A DNA stretch of 8,350 nucleotides, taken from NCBI GenBank assembly GCA_028277325.1, contig JANQGL010000437.1:1-8350 (forward strand), written 5' to 3'. Shown here piece by piece: positions 8,172 to 8,350 of this stretch; positions within the stretch are counted from its first letter, which is position 1, and each line of letters opens with the position of its first letter. The stretch is from Magnetospira sp. (GTDB lineage: Bacteria; Pseudomonadota; Alphaproteobacteria; Rhodospirillales; Magnetospiraceae). The translations under genes were made by a program, and so were the position numbers. The notes beneath the pieces are model-generated. The model worked only from the letters and a program-made list of their open reading frames with translations, had not been told where the DNA came from and did no database searches.

Positions 8172-8350
8172 ATGAAACTAAAGCTGAAGCGGTTCGAAAT
8201 TCAGAACTTCAAGGGGCACCGCCATACCCGGATCGACATTACTGAAAACCTCCTAGCCGCAATATCTCACCGTAGGGAGTGCATCGGCCCCAAGAATCTG
8301 ATAAAGTTCTTTTGCAACAAAGGACTAACAGATTCCGGCACGGGGCCCGA
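8172..8350 (+). CDS. possible RecF/SMC/OLD-like ATPase N-terminus, partial or disrupted
   Basis: The frame is open from ATG 8172 to the window end (59 codons). The first residues, MKLKLKRFEIQNFKGHRHTR followed by IDITENL, have the pattern typical of the first beta-strands of RecF/SMC/OLD-type AAA ATPases (a basic start, then I-x-N-F-K-G and I-D-I). In such proteins a Walker A loop (GPNGSGKS-like) normally follows within a few residues. Here the frame instead continues LAAISHRRECIGPK and KFFCNKG, with no P-loop. The gene may be broken around 8250, the ATPase resemblance may be chance, or the family may be divergent. Base composition falls from the strongly GC-rich level of pgm to roughly half GC, which suggests horizontally acquired DNA. 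If real, such ATPases act in DNA repair, defence or accessory islands. No function is assigned. Confidence 0.35.
   Translation, partial: MKLKLKRFEIQNFKGHRHTRIDITENLLAAISHRRECIGPKNLIKFFCNKGLTDSGTGP

Noticed and set aside
8168..8245. A 25-codon ORF starting at ATG 8168
   Set aside because: It is only 3 bases from the GAGG site, very short, and its protein resembles nothing; the overlapping frame from 8172 is better supported.
8267..8350. Minus-strand open frame entering from the right edge and ending at 8267
   Set aside because: Only 28 codons including the stop are visible and they contain no motif. It could be the tail of a gene outside the window, but nothing supports it here.

Overview
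This is a GC-rich chromosomal window whose genes almost all lie on the + strand. The first gene is a 5'-truncated mipZ, a ParA-type division-site regulator known from Alphaproteobacteria. Together with the high GC and the alphaproteobacterial-style VWA and membrane J-domain proteins, this points to an alphaproteobacterium, possibly of the Rhodospirillales type. The order-level placement is inference.

Region 1 (2-4099) is a tightly packed run of four genes. mipZ (3' part) is followed by a membrane-bound PAS-PAS sensor histidine kinase, a protein with a von Willebrand A (VWA)-like fold and an apparently intact metal site, and a membrane protein with a Tim14/Pam18-like C-terminal J domain. The kinase and VWA genes overlap by 4 bases (ATGA), and the VWA and J-domain genes are 2 bases apart, so these three are probably co-translated. 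No response regulator is visible, so the kinase is an orphan within the window. A possible promoter (TTGACC-N17-GATCAT) lies across the mipZ stop codon and could drive the kinase-VWA-J unit separately.

Region 2 (4100-8162) begins after a 138-base gap and holds galU, ugd and pgm. Together these make a complete route: glucose-6-phosphate to glucose-1-phosphate (Pgm), to UDP-glucose (GalU), to UDP-glucuronate (Ugd). All three have intact catalytic motifs and family-typical lengths. This is precursor supply for surface polysaccharide, LPS or glycolipid; no glycosyltransferase or exporter is in view.

Region 3 (8163-8350) is visibly less GC-rich. A new ORF begins at 8172 with a good ribosome-binding site. 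Its first ~27 residues look like the N-terminus of a RecF/SMC/OLD-type ATPase, but no Walker A motif follows where one is expected. This looks like the edge of an accessory segment or a disrupted gene, and the window ends before it can be resolved.

I did not find a clear new defence or mobile system. The most unusual items are the kinase-VWA-J-domain membrane module and the compositional break with a possibly broken ATPase gene at the right edge. No tRNA, rRNA, CRISPR array or complete insertion sequence was seen.
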